A DNA stretch of 36,289 bases from an uncultured Solobacterium sp. (GCA_900543035.1 UQPV01000027.1:1-36289), one strand, 5' to 3'; counted from the first letter of the stretch, positions 23,914 through 33,295 are shown. The notes: generated by a model from the sequence alone, not told the origin. A program made the numbers and translations.

Positions 23914-26900
23914 CTATGCCTGTGCATTGTCCTTTCTGCGCTTCAGTGCCAGTGCTGCGCCTGCGCCCAGAACGAGCAAGGCTGCCAGTCCGCCAGCTGC
24001 TGCTGTGGCCGCTGTCGTGCTGCCTGCCGACTGTGCCGGCTTCTGCGTCACTTCAGCGTCTGCCTTCGGCTCCTGTGATGCCGGTGCTTCCACCAGTGCG
24101 TCTGCTTTCGCATTCAGTGCTTCCACTGCTGCGTCCACATCAGCATGTGTTGCTTCCGGATCATCGTAGAGCTTCAGCGCGTTGTTGTATGCGCCATAGA
24201 AGGCTGCCCATGTCTCAGGCGTGTAATCGTTCTCGCTGTATCCGCTGTATGCTGCCAGCGCTTCATAGAGCGCTTCCTTGTCTGCGAGCGTTCTCGCGTT
24301 CAGGCGCGCTTCACGCAGTGCCTGCGTTGCGGCGTCGACCTCTTCCTGGGTCGCGTTCGCATCATCATAGACCTGCTGTGCGGCTGCCAGCTTATCTGCT
24401 AAGCCTTCTACGCTGCTTGGTACATAGTCATCGAGGTTGGCGATCATCTCGTTCACGAGCTTGATCTCATATTCGAGCGCGCTCTTGTTCACGCCTGCTT
24501 CATTGACCAGTCCCGCGATTGCATTGCTCAGGTTCGTGATGGCTTCCGTGACTTCTGCCGTCGTGGCATCATCATTGATCGCTACGGCCTGTGCGGCGTC
24601 GATCGCTGCCTGCAGTGCTTCCAGACTTTCTGCCGTGTAGTCACCATCGAGGTAACCGTTTGCGGCTTCGATCAGTGCTTCCAGTTCAGCCTTCGTCACG
24701 ATCTCCCACAGCTCCTGGGCTGCCTTGGTCATCGCTTCGTTTGCTGCTTTCAGTTCTTCTGCGGTTGCCTGATCATCGGCGAGGACAGCCTTGGCTGCTT
24801 CTACCGCATTGACCAGCACCTGTACCTTGCCCGGACGGATGTTGTCCACGTTGGTCAGGATGTTTTCGGTGATGAAGTCGATCGTCGCCTGCACATCTGC
24901 TCTTAAGGCATCCGTGCTTTCACCGGCATCCACTGCCTGCATCGCTTCGCTCAGGTCGAGCAGTGCGGTGACGACTTCGGTCGCGGTCGGCGTTTCCTTG
25001 GCCAGTACGGCCTGTGCTGCTTCGATCGCTGCGTTCAGCGCTGCATCATCAGAGCCCAGCGCCTCGGCCTTCTCGACCATGTTGCGCAGTGCCTGGATGG
25101 CTGCTTCGCTTGCCGCATCCTGCGGATCTTCCACTTCGACCAGTGCCTCGATGGCTGCCGTCAATGCGTCTGCGGCGGCATCGATGGCTGTCTGATCTGC
25201 CGTTTCATCGGCGGCGACCGTCTTGGCGGCAGTCAGTGCTTCCTGCATCGCTGCCCAGCTGTCTGCTGTGTAGTCTGCTTCATTCAGCGCTTCTGCTTTG
25301 GCGATCGCTGCGTTCAGCGCGGTGCGGTCTGTTTCACCGCCGGCGGCTTCCTCAAGTCCTTCAAACGCGCTGACCAGCGCCGCATAAGCCTGATCGACCT
25401 CATCCTGTGAAGCCGCTGCGTCTTCCATGACTGCCGCTGCGGCGTCATATGCGCTTCTGAATGCGGAGAAGGTGCTTTCGGTATACTTGCTTTCGTTCAT
25501 CAGCGCTTCCTGGACCGGCGCGCTGTTCATGTATGCGTCCAGTTCGCTCTTGTCTGCTTCTTCCGCTTCCACATTGAACTGTACGTTGGTCGTATTCAGC
25601 GTGCTGCCATCCTCAGAACGAACGAGGATCTTGACATTGTTGTCATATGCCGGCAGCACCTGTACGGCTGCGTTGTCTGCCGCTTCTGCAGCGACGCTCG
25701 GCAGCTCGCCTTCGGCGTTGATCGTGTATGTGTGCGTCTCTTCATCATAGCCGGCATAACCCGGATAATCGCTGATGGCCGTGCCATTCAGCGTCAAGCT
25801 GCTGAGCTCGGCGCTCGTATTCGGCACTACCGGCTGATGATAGTCAAATACCTGTACCTCGGTCAGTCCGATGCATGTTCCCGTACGCGGCGCCTTGAGC
25901 CAGATCCGCAGTGCGGAAGTCGTTACCGGATGAGCCAGACCATAAGAGGTCGATCCGGAAGTATACGGGATCTGGGTGATGTGCGTGGATGCGACTTCTA
26001 CCCAATCGCCGTTTTCATCCTGATATTCGAAACGGACATTTTCATCGCCTGGCAGCACGCCTGCCACGCTGTCGGTGAAGTGCCACAGATAGATGTTGGA
26101 AATGGTGTAAGTGCCTTCCCAGTCAAGCTGTACATATGTATCTACCGGTTCTGCTTCATTGCGCAGGGCCCAGTTCGTCCATCTTGCGTTGGTGTCTACC
26201 GCATCATTGGTGACACCGTCGTTCAGCTGCAGCAGGGAATCGGAGATGGCCGTCGCGCTCGGGTCGCTGGCCACGCCGTTGCGCAGCGTGCCGTTGCGGA
26301 ACAGCGGCGCGTCTTCTCTGCTTGCGGAAGCGATATCCACGCTCTCTGCCAGCGCTTCTTCCACGCGCACGCTCGCCTGCGTCTCATAGGTCTGTCCCAG
26401 GATCTCTACTGTTCCCGTGATCGAAACCATGCCCGGCTGAGCGAAATCAGCCTCGCTCATGTTCCAGTCGACTGCGAATGCCTCCGTATAAGAACCGTCC
26501 GCGTAAATGCCGCGCAGCGTATTCGGCAGATTCGGCATCACACCGGCATTCGTCGCCGCAGACCAGTTTTCCACTGCCACGACTTCGCCGATCACATGGA
26601 CGCTGAGCGTTGCGGTCACATCCAGTCCTTCCAGCTGGCCGCTGACCGTAAAGGTGCCCGGCTGTGCCAGCAGGCCGCGGTCATACTCTGCCCAATCGAC
26701 ATTCACTTCATCCGTGGATCCGTCACTGTAAGTCACGGTCACGCTCTGCGGGAGCTGCGGCTCCTCGTTGATGCCAACATAGTGATTTCTTGAGATCCGA
26801 TAGCTTTCCAGATAAGTTTCTGCGCTGCTTTCCGGCTCGACCGTCGTCACGCTCGTGCTGTCAGAAGTTAATCCGGAAGAGGAAGCGCTCAGGGTAAAGG

Positions 26901-29490
26901 AGCCTGCTTCCTTAGTGGACTGGACGATGACCAGCGCCTTGCCGTGGAACGCCTTGCGGGAAGTGCCCTTATAGCTGTCCGTATCGGTCGGATCGCCATT
27001 GTCGACGCCGACGATCTTGCCGTTTCCTTCGATCTCGAAGCTGATGCGGTCATCCGCGCCGGCCACGATCTCATCATTGCTGTCCATGATATCGACTTCG
27101 ATATAACACAGACTGCTTCCATCTGCCTGGATCTCGGTCTTTTCCGGTGTCAGACGGATATAAGATGCGTCCGTGTTGGTCGTCACAGACTGATTGCCCT
27201 CGATCACATCTTCAGAGATGACCTGATCATGCTCATCATAGGCAACCGCTCTGAGCGTTCCTGAACGCCAGTTGACATAGAATGTCGGATAGAATTCTCC
27301 ATTAGAGAATGTCTGATAAGTATATCCAGCATCTGTGTTATGTGTCGTCGCCGTATCGCTGCCGACCAGCTGATCATTCAGATACAGTTCGATCTTATGC
27401 GCATTGGTATACACATCCACCTGTACCTGTCCGCCGTTGACCTTGACGATCTCATCATCGTTCCAGCTGGTCATCAGATGCACGACATCCGCATCCTCAT
27501 CCCACAGGCTCTTGTACAGATAATAGGTATCTTTTTCAAAGCCAGCCGTATCCACGATGCCGAAATAAGAGGAATTCGGCTTCGCGCCTTGTCCGCTGAC
27601 CGAACCTACGCCGGTGCCGTTCCATGGCGTCGGCTCACCGATATAGTCAAATCCGGTCCAGACGAACTCACCGGCATTATAATCGTTCTGGATGACCAGC
27701 TCCCAAGCGTTGCTTGCGGAGAGGCCCCAGCCGACCTTCGTGCTGTCATTGTTGTATTCAGACATCTGCAGTCTGTCGTTGTCCTGCCCCATCGTCGCGT
27801 ATTCGCCGCGCGTATGGATGGCGCTGGCCGTTTCACTGCCATACAGCTTCCAATCCGGATGCGCCGCATGGAGCGCGTCCAGCTGTGCGTCCGTAGAAAC
27901 ATAGTTCATGCCGTTGACGCCGCCGACTGCGGTCAGCTGATCCTGAATGTTATTCAGCATGGAATTGTTTCCCTTTTGGTTGTCGCCGATCGTCAGCAGA
28001 CGGGTATCATCCTCATCGAGCATCCAGGAGATGATGTCCTGAGAAATCTCATCATAATGGGCGACAGAACCATTGTAGCAGCCCTCGGTGATCTCATTGC
28101 CGACAGACCACATGATGATGCATGGATCATTGATGCCGCGGCTGACCATGGCGCGAGCGTCAAATTCGCCCCACTGCATGCCGGTCTCGCCGCCGATGAT
28201 CTGGTTGTCTGCCGTAATGGTCTCTTCAAAGTGCGAAGTGTAATCATTGACGTTTCCGTTCTTATACTCGGTCCAGCCGTCGAATGCTTCGTCGATGACG
28301 AGCATGCCGTACTCATTGCAGATGTCGAGCAGGACGGATGCGGCCGGGTTGTGCGTCACGCGGATCGCGTTGCAGCCCATTTCCTGCAGGATGCGCACCT
28401 GGCGCTCGATGGCGTCGCGATTCGCGACCGCGCCCAGAGATCCCTGGTCGTGGTGCATGCACACGCCCTTGAGCTTCATCATTTCTCCGTTCAGCGAGAA
28501 GCCGGTGTCCGCATCAAAGCTGAAATAACGGAATCCGTAATCGGCCTCATAGGTATCCTTGACCTCGCCGTCGACCATGACTTCCGTCTTGACGGTATAC
28601 AGATACGGGTCTTCGACGCCCCACAGGTGCGGTTTGTTCACCTGCATGCTCAGCTGTGCGCTCGCTTCGCTGTCTGCCGCCACATTCAGGGCGACGTCTT
28701 CAGAAACGGCAACGCTCGCGCCGCTTTCATCCATCAGCGTGCTGCGCACCGTGACCTCAGCGGCCTCAGCGCTGTCATTGACGATGTCGGCTTCCACGCT
28801 GACATCCACGTCACCGTTGACCTGATCAGCGAGCTGATCAGAAGTGACCTTTACGCCATTGTATCCGACATGCACCTGATCCGTGACGGTCAGGGTCACA
28901 TCGCGGTAGATCCCGCTGCCGGAATACCAGCGGCTTGATGGGATCTGGTTGTTTACCTTGACGGCAATGACATTTTCCGTTTCTCCATCAGCGACGATGG
29001 CATCGGTGATATCAAAGGCAAACGGAGTATAGCCATACGGGTGAGACCCCAGTTTTTCCCCGTTCACGTAGACTTCCGCATTCATGTACACGCCGTCAAA
29101 CGTGATCATCAGCTGTTTGCCTTCATACTTCTGCGGAACGACGAATGTCTTGCGGTACCATCCGATCCCGCCCGGCAAAAAGCCGCTTTCTGCTTCTCCG
29201 GAAGTCGTGAATGCCTGATCGATGCTGTAATCGTGAGGCAGGTCCACGCTTTCCCAGCTGGAATCATTCAGATCCGATGATGCCGCATTGTCCGTATCGC
29301 CTCTATGGAATTTCCAGTTGGCGTTGAACAGGGCAGAACGTTCGCCAGAGGCGATGATGTCCACATAGACATCTTCTGGTTCAGACACGACAGAGCGTGA
29401 CTGATTTGCCAGGATCGGAACGCTGACCACACCCATGCACATGGAGGCGGCGAGCAGCATCTTTCCGATCCGGCTGCACCAATTCTTCAT
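23914..29490 (-). CDS. Secreted multidomain GH2 glycosidase (beta-galactosidase-like)
   Basis: An 1858-residue exported enzyme. A signal peptide covers about residues 1-29. GH2 sugar-binding and immunoglobulin-like domains (about 50-310) precede the TIM barrel, with the acid/base E466 in SVGNEITEG and the nucleophile E553 in YGSETAS. Then come DUF4982-like and Ig-like regions (to about 890), two bacterial Ig (Big_4-type) domains (about 900-1043), an F5/8 type C-like module (about 1050-1215), a beta-sandwich (about 1225-1308) and about seven FIVAR-type helical repeats (1313-1802). A single membrane helix and basic tail end the chain (1828-1858); no LPxTG was found. ATG at 29490 follows GGAGAGGAG. 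It probably removes beta-linked galactose, or another GH2 sugar, from host or dietary glycans. The exact substrate is not predictable. Confidence 0.92.
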   Translation of the reverse strand: MKNWCSRIGKMLLAASMCMGVVSVPILANQSRSVVSEPEDVYVDIIASGERSALFNANWKFHRGDTDNAASSDLNDSSWESVDLPHDYSIDQAFTTSGEAESGFLPGGIGWYRKTFVVPQKYEGKQLMITFDGVYMNAEVYVNGEKLGSHPYGYTPFAFDITDAIVADGETENVIAVKVNNQIPSSRWYSGSGIYRDVTLTVTDQVHVGYNGVKVTSDQLADQVNGDVDVSVEADIVNDSAEAAEVTVRSTLMDESGASVAVSEDVALNVAADSEASAQLSMQVNKPHLWGVEDPYLYTVKTEVMVDGEVKDTYEADYGFRYFSFDADTGFSLNGEMMKLKGVCMHHDQGSLGAVANRDAIERQVRILQEMGCNAIRVTHNPAASVLLDICNEYGMLVIDEAFDGWTEYKNGNVNDYTSHFEETITADNQIIGGETGMQWGEFDARAMVSRGINDPCIIMWSVGNEITEGCYNGSVAHYDEISQDIISWMLDEDDTRLLTIGDNQKGNNSMLNNIQDQLTAVGGVNGMNYVSTDAQLDALHAAHPDWKLYGSETASAIHTRGEYATMGQDNDRLQMSEYNNDSTKVGWGLSASNAWELVIQNDYNAGEFVWTGFDYIGEPTPWNGTGVGSVSGQGAKPNSSYFGIVDTAGFEKDTYYLYKSLWDEDADVVHLMTSWNDDEIVKVNGGQVQVDVYTNAHKIELYLNDQLVGSDTATTHNTDAGYTYQTFSNGEFYPTFYVNWRSGTLRAVAYDEHDQVISEDVIEGNQSVTTNTDASYIRLTPEKTEIQADGSSLCYIEVDIMDSNDEIVAGADDRISFEIEGNGKIVGVDNGDPTDTDSYKGTSRKAFHGKALVIVQSTKEAGSFTLSASSSGLTSDSTSVTTVEPESSAETYLESYRISRNHYVGINEEPQLPQSVTVTYSDGSTDEVNVDWAEYDRGLLAQPGTFTVSGQLEGLDVTATLSVHVIGEVVAVENWSAATNAGVMPNLPNTLRGIYADGSYTEAFAVDWNMSEADFAQPGMVSITGTVEILGQTYETQASVRVEEALAESVDIASASREDAPLFRNGTLRNGVASDPSATAISDSLLQLNDGVTNDAVDTNARWTNWALRNEAEPVDTYVQLDWEGTYTISNIYLWHFTDSVAGVLPGDENVRFEYQDENGDWVEVASTHITQIPYTSGSTSYGLAHPVTTSALRIWLKAPRTGTCIGLTEVQVFDYHQPVVPNTSAELSSLTLNGTAISDYPGYAGYDEETHTYTINAEGELPSVAAEAADNAAVQVLPAYDNNVKILVRSEDGSTLNTTNVQFNVEAEEADKSELDAYMNSAPVQEALMNESKYTESTFSAFRSAYDAAAAVMEDAAASQDEVDQAYAALVSAFEGLEEAAGGETDRTALNAAIAKAEALNEADYTADSWAAMQEALTAAKTVAADETADQTAIDAAADALTAAIEALVEVEDPQDAASEAAIQALRNMVEKAEALGSDDAALNAAIEAAQAVLAKETPTATEVVTALLDLSEAMQAVDAGESTDALRADVQATIDFITENILTNVDNIRPGKVQVLVNAVEAAKAVLADDQATAEELKAANEAMTKAAQELWEIVTKAELEALIEAANGYLDGDYTAESLEALQAAIDAAQAVAINDDATTAEVTEAITNLSNAIAGLVNEAGVNKSALEYEIKLVNEMIANLDDYVPSSVEGLADKLAAAQQVYDDANATQEEVDAATQALREARLNARTLADKEALYEALAAYSGYSENDYTPETWAAFYGAYNNALKLYDDPEATHADVDAAVEALNAKADALVEAPASQEPKADAEVTQKPAQSAGSTTAATAAAGGLAALLVLGAGAALALKRRKDNAQA

Positions 29491-29547
29491 AATACTCCTC
29501 TCCTTTTCCTTAAACAAAGACATATTTTGACGTACATCTTTAAAAGA

Positions 29548-29577
29548 AGTATAGCATGTAAACGCATTCACCGGCAA
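29548..29577 (-). promoter_or_regulatory. Promoter of the GH2 gene with an internal cre-like site
   Basis: Minus strand: -35 TTGCCG (29572-29577), 18-bp spacer, -10 TATACT (29548-29553). Within the spacer, TGTAAACGCATTCA (29557-29570, plus strand) matches the CcpA consensus TGWAANCGNTNWCA with one mismatch. Binding here would block polymerase, giving glucose repression. Confidence 0.62.
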
Positions 29578-29691
29578 TCGAAATGTCAAAATCTTCCATA
29601 TTCTGATCCGATGATGAACAAAAAATGATCAGATCATCTACAGATCATGCACACCTTGGGGAAAGGCGGCCGCAGACAGCGCCGGGAAGAT

Positions 29692-29720
29692 TTGATTCGG
29701 CTGTCTGATTCATGTATAAT
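29692..29720 (+). promoter_or_regulatory. Promoter of the GDPD gene, leaderless type
   Basis: TTGATT (29692-29697), 17-bp spacer, TATAAT (29715-29720). The predicted start of transcription (about 29727) falls on or beside the ATG at 29728, and no ribosome site precedes that ATG. Confidence 0.62.
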
Positions 29721-29727
29721 CAGTCAC

Positions 29728-31566
29728 ATGAACAAACAATATCATCCCATACGCACATGGATCGGGAATGTCATCCGCTTCGAGCTGCTTTACCGGCTGT
29801 TCGTCATCCTGATCGTCTATCCGCTGAGCAACGCGCTCATCAATCTGTACATCACCACGAATACGGTGCACACATCGCTGTCCAACTTCAGCATGTTCTT
29901 TGATTTTCTGAGCATCCCGGGCATATTGGTGATGGCGCTCATCTTGATCAGCGCCATCTGCATCATCGTCTTCGAGGTCATGGTGCTGATCATGATGACC
30001 TCCTGCGTGATCCACCGCGTGCCCTATACCCGCGCTTCGCTGTATTCCACCGCATTCTCCCGGCTTTCCTGCCTGCGTCATCCATCCACCCTGCTCGCGT
30101 TCATCTATTTCATGGGTCTGCTGCCGCTGACGCATATCGGCTATGTCTCTTCTTATATGCCGACGCTGCAGATCCCCAACTTTATCCTGGGGGAAATTAC
30201 GCTGACGCTGCCGGGACAGCTCATCGCCATCGCGTTTTACCTGATCGCGTTCATCCTGTTCGCCCTGCTCAGCTTCACTCCGCTCTATCTGTTTCAGGAT
30301 AACTGTTCATTCTGGCAGGCCGGCAAAAAAAGCATCCGCACAGCGTGCGCGCTGCCGATGAAGAAGAAACTGCTGCTGGGCGGCCTCACGCTGGGGCTGT
30401 TCCTGCTGGGCTGGCCGATCACCAGCCGCACCACCGTCCCGTTTCTCAGCGGCAGTGATTTCAACGTCTATTTCTTCCGCTATCTGTATCATTCATACTT
30501 TTTCCGTCAACAGCTGCTGTATACCATCCTGTGGTGGATCTATCTGTGCGCCGCATCGTTGTTCTTCTTATGGGCCGTGATGCGGCTGTGCGAGTCAGAA
30601 AGCGACATCATCAAGGTGGAACAGATCCCGGAGCGTCCCTTCTTTGCCTTTAGGCTCACTTCCTGGCTGGGCGGAAAGCTCCGCCGATATGGACAGAAGG
30701 CGATCGTCCGCCTGGACATGCTGCCGCATAAGAAGCTGTTGTCTTTGCTGCTTTGCCCGCTCGTCGCCCTGGTCATGATGCTTTATCTGCAACAGGCCCC
30801 GCTGCTGCACCGCCCGCTGGTCATCGGACATCGCGGAGACATCTATGCCCCGGAAAACTCGCTGGCGGGCATCGAAAGCGCTGCGCTCCATGGCGCAGAT
30901 TATGCAGAGATCGATATCCAGCTGACCGCTGACGGCGAATTGGCCGTCTTCCATGACAGCTCGACCTCCCGCTTATGCGATCAGGACCTCTCCGTCACAG
31001 GCAGCACGCTGGCGCAGCTCAAGCAGCTCGATCTCGTCTCCCGAAACCAGCATTTCACGATCCCTTCGCTGGATGAGGCGATCCAAAAGGCCAAGGAGGA
31101 ACAAGTCGGCCTGCTCATCGAGTTCAAGCCGCAGGAGGGGCAGGAAGAGGAGATGGCAGAGAAGACCATTCAGCTCATCGAGGAATATGATTTCGAAGAC
31201 GAGGCCATCTTCATGTCCATGAATGAGACCATCGTCAGGATCATGGAAGAAAAGCGGGAGAGCTGGTGGAACGGATACTGCATCTTCGGCGCGCTGGGCA
31301 AAGTAGACACGTCGATGAACGTGGACTTCCTCGCCATCGAGGAGAACCAGGCCAATACCCGTTTCCTGGAACAGGCCCGCAAAAACGGCATCCCGGTCTA
31401 TATCTGGACCGTCGATGAATATTATTCCGTCCTCGGTTACCTGCGCATGGGCGTCAGCGGCATCATCGGCAATTCCGTGGAAGATGTCCGTCTGGCCATC
31501 GATGACTATCTCGCCAACGATCATGAGGAATACCTGGTCGATGATCCGCATGAAGCTGCGGAATGA
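29728..31566 (+). CDS. Membrane glycerophosphodiester phosphodiesterase
   Basis: A 612-residue protein with about seven or eight membrane helices in the first 350 residues (GDPD-associated membrane domain) and a C-terminal extracytoplasmic or cytoplasmic catalytic barrel. The catalytic motif is IGHRGDIYAPENSLAG (His about 368) followed by AEIDIQL and FHDSSTSRL, giving the HR...E.D...HD pattern. IEFKPQEGQEE and VYIWTVDEY complete the domain. It should hydrolyse glycerophosphodiesters, possibly from lipid or teichoic-acid turnover. The ATG at 29728 is chosen since the family's membrane domain begins there; the longer frame contains the promoter. It is divergent from the GH2 gene. Confidence 0.9.
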   Translation: MNKQYHPIRTWIGNVIRFELLYRLFVILIVYPLSNALINLYITTNTVHTSLSNFSMFFDFLSIPGILVMALILISAICIIVFEVMVLIMMTSCVIHRVPYTRASLYSTAFSRLSCLRHPSTLLAFIYFMGLLPLTHIGYVSSYMPTLQIPNFILGEITLTLPGQLIAIAFYLIAFILFALLSFTPLYLFQDNCSFWQAGKKSIRTACALPMKKKLLLGGLTLGLFLLGWPITSRTTVPFLSGSDFNVYFFRYLYHSYFFRQQLLYTILWWIYLCAASLFFLWAVMRLCESESDIIKVEQIPERPFFAFRLTSWLGGKLRRYGQKAIVRLDMLPHKKLLSLLLCPLVALVMMLYLQQAPLLHRPLVIGHRGDIYAPENSLAGIESAALHGADYAEIDIQLTADGELAVFHDSSTSRLCDQDLSVTGSTLAQLKQLDLVSRNQHFTIPSLDEAIQKAKEEQVGLLIEFKPQEGQEEEMAEKTIQLIEEYDFEDEAIFMSMNETIVRIMEEKRESWWNGYCIFGALGKVDTSMNVDFLAIEENQANTRFLEQARKNGIPVYIWTVDEYYSVLGYLRMGVSGIIGNSVEDVRLAIDDYLANDHEEYLVDDPHEAAE

Positions 31567-31606
31567 GCATCGCGCAGAACAATAGATAGACCGCTGATCT
31601 GCAGCC

Positions 31607-31647
31607 AAACGGGCCAGCTTCTGTATCTCACAGGAGCCGGCCCGTTT
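31607..31647. terminator. Bidirectional terminator
   Basis: AAACGGGCC / GGCCCGTTT enclosing a second stem GCTTCTG / CAGGAGC with a G-U pair. It serves the GDPD gene (plus) and the MGMT-like gene (minus, stop at 31661); TTTT follows on the plus strand. Confidence 0.88.
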
Positions 31648-31660
31648 TCTCTTGATCGGT

Positions 31661-31963
31661 TCATGGTTTCCACTGGCATCGTTTCAGGTCCACATTGCCG
31701 TTGCTCAGAAACGGCACGCCCTCTGCCTCCAGCAACGCGCGCTGTTCCTGCCACCCCGGCGCTGTCCTGCCCGCGGCATTGACCACGCGGTGGCAGGGAT
31801 AGTCCCCGAAGAGCTCCGCATGGGAGAGGATGCGCCCGACTGCCCGGGCATTGCGGGGATGGCCGGCCAGATCCGCGATCTGACCATAGGTCGCCGTCCG
31901 TCCATACGGGATCTCCGCGACGATCTCCAGGATCAGCCAGGCAAACGCTTCATCGATGATCAT
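31661..31963 (-). CDS. MGMT-family (O6-alkylguanine transferase-like) protein
   Basis: A 100-residue protein consisting of the DNA-binding/active-site domain of O6-methylguanine-DNA methyltransferases only. It has IPYGRTATYGQIADLAGHPRNARAVG, which is the helix-turn-helix and arginine-finger region, and the active-site motif PCHRVV with the acceptor cysteine. The missing N-terminal domain makes it similar to alkyltransferase-like proteins, but those usually have Trp in place of Cys, so dealkylation is possible. ATG at 31963 follows GGAGG and overlaps the upstream stop (ATGA). It is third in an operon with the HIRAN and PemK-like genes. The role is presumably alkylation-damage repair or sensing. 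Confidence 0.87.
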   Translation of the reverse strand: MIIDEAFAWLILEIVAEIPYGRTATYGQIADLAGHPRNARAVGRILSHAELFGDYPCHRVVNAAGRTAPGWQEQRALLEAEGVPFLSNGNVDLKRCQWKP

Positions 31964-32988
31964 CCGCTCTCCTCCTCTCTGTCCTGCGCCAGGCGCCGCT
32001 GATGCAGGAGCAGGCGCACCGCATATTCTCCGATCGCCTCTTCCTCCAGCATGATGTCGAGCGCCTCCTGCAGATCCTCCAGCCCGCATGCTTCCTCTGC
32101 CTTCAGATACGCCATGCGCTTTTCCCGATGCAGGCGGTAATCCGAACAGCCTTCCTCATCAAGGCGAAGGCCGTAGGCGTGATGCCCGATGGAAAACAGA
32201 TAGACGAAGCAGATCGTCCCGCCAAGCGAGAACATCTGGCCCACCGGATGCACGAACCGGTACGCTTCGCGCTCGCGCTGCATGCCCGGCTGACGCTGAC
32301 GCGCCAGCTGCGCTTGTCGCCGGCATTTGGCGATCTGAGAGATCTGAGAAAGCGAAAACTGCTGCAAAAGCTGCAGCGGCATAACCTCATCCAAACGGAT
32401 CGTCTGCGAGAAATCGATCCGGTATAATGCGGAATGATAAGAAAACAACGGTCCTTGCCCGCTTTCGCTCTTTTGCATCGGCAACGCCAGGAAAGCGCCC
32501 TGACGCGCGCCATAAATATAATATACCGCATGCTGATGTCTGACCATGCTGCCGACGCCGATCGCGCGCACTGCCGGTCTGGCATCGCGGCAGCGGCGGA
32601 TACGCGCGAGATCCTCCTGGTCAAGATGAAAATAATATTGACAGATGCTGCCGTCAGGGATCTCCCACATCCGGCTCGTGTTGACATAAGTATCTTTGCC
32701 GATCCCATAGGATGAACCGATGATGCGGCATACCTTGGCCTCGTTTACCCGGTGAAACGCATGTGAGGAACAAGCATACGCCCGGATCCCCTGCGCGTGC
32801 ACCTGACATACGACATAAGGCCGAATCTGATGGCCGGCCGGGATCTGCCGCAGCCGCTCCTCGCTCAGCGGCATCCTGCACCATACCACATCTCCGCATT
32901 GCACTGCGTGCGGCGGATCGCTCTGCAGCCTGCGGATCAGGCCAAAGCACAAGCGCAGCAGCTGCTCACGAATGGATGTGCTCATCAT
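31960..32988 (-). CDS. PemK/MazF-like protein with unknown C-terminal region
   Basis: A 342-residue protein. The N-terminal part has a PemK/MazF-like SH3 fold signature: GDVVWCRMPLSEE near residues 32-44, then GHQIRPYVVCQVHAQGIRAYACSSH. The latter resembles the R-P-(Y)-(V/L)-V strand in that toxin family. The rest has no recognised domain, although YGIGKDTYVNTSRMWEIP and YYFHLDQEDLARIRR look structured. There is no adjacent antitoxin-like gene, and the length is three times that of typical MazF toxins, so toxicity is uncertain. Start is ATG 32988 or 32985, overlapping the HIRAN gene by 20-23 nt without a strong ribosome site, consistent with translational coupling. Confidence 0.6.
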   Translation of the reverse strand: MMSTSIREQLLRLCFGLIRRLQSDPPHAVQCGDVVWCRMPLSEERLRQIPAGHQIRPYVVCQVHAQGIRAYACSSHAFHRVNEAKVCRIIGSSYGIGKDTYVNTSRMWEIPDGSICQYYFHLDQEDLARIRRCRDARPAVRAIGVGSMVRHQHAVYYIYGARQGAFLALPMQKSESGQGPLFSYHSALYRIDFSQTIRLDEVMPLQLLQQFSLSQISQIAKCRRQAQLARQRQPGMQREREAYRFVHPVGQMFSLGGTICFVYLFSIGHHAYGLRLDEEGCSDYRLHREKRMAYLKAEEACGLEDLQEALDIMLEEEAIGEYAVRLLLHQRRLAQDREEESG

Positions 32989-33271
32989 CGGCCAGATCCG
33001 CGATCACGATGTTTTTGATAATGAACCTGACGATGACTTCATGTTCCTGTCCGATGGTGTCATAGATCCTTCCGGCGCTGCAGGCGCCCCTGCCTACCGT
33101 GGAAACGCTGTTGGCGACATAGCCGCAGCGGTTTCCATCCGATCCCAGCACCTCGATGGCCTCGCCGTCAAACCGATTGTCCGGCTCCTTTCTGATCTTC
33201 AGCCGCTGTCCGACATAGAAAAACGCGGCGCCGTAATAATGGTCGATCCCGGTAATGACGATACTGCGCAT
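32966..33271 (-). CDS. HIRAN-domain protein
   Basis: A 101-residue protein made mostly of one HIRAN-like domain: IDHYYGAAFF, then LKIRKEPDNRFDGEAIEVL, then the segment GNRCGYVANSVSTV. HIRAN domains bind single-stranded DNA ends, for instance in HLTF/Rad5, and also occur alone in bacteria near repair or defence genes. ATG at 33271 follows GGAGG by 8 nt. It is the first gene of an operon with the PemK-like and MGMT-like genes, divergent from a WYL regulator, with a palindrome over its -35 region. A DNA-damage role is inferred. Confidence 0.75.
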   Translation of the reverse strand: MRSIVITGIDHYYGAAFFYVGQRLKIRKEPDNRFDGEAIEVLGSDGNRCGYVANSVSTVGRGACSAGRIYDTIGQEHEVIVRFIIKNIVIADLADDEHIHS

Positions 33272-33295
33272 GATGATTCCTCCTCTCTTACCTGC

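Noticed and set aside
23640..24464. 274-aa plus-strand ORF over the FMN riboswitch and GH2 3' end
   Set aside because: It spans the conserved FMN aptamer and terminators, and its product is a low-complexity shadow.
24000..25560. Repetitive DNA of the GH2 3' half as CRISPR or tandem repeat locus
   Set aside because: The periodicity of about 200 nt reflects divergent FIVAR-type protein repeats; there are no identical direct repeats with unique spacers.
25732..26793. 353-aa plus-strand ORF inside the GH2 gene
   Set aside because: Antisense shadow of the Ig-like and F5/8-like regions, no domain seen.
27340..28938. 532-aa plus-strand ORF inside the GH2 gene
   Set aside because: It is antisense to the GH2 catalytic region; no ribosome site or family signature.
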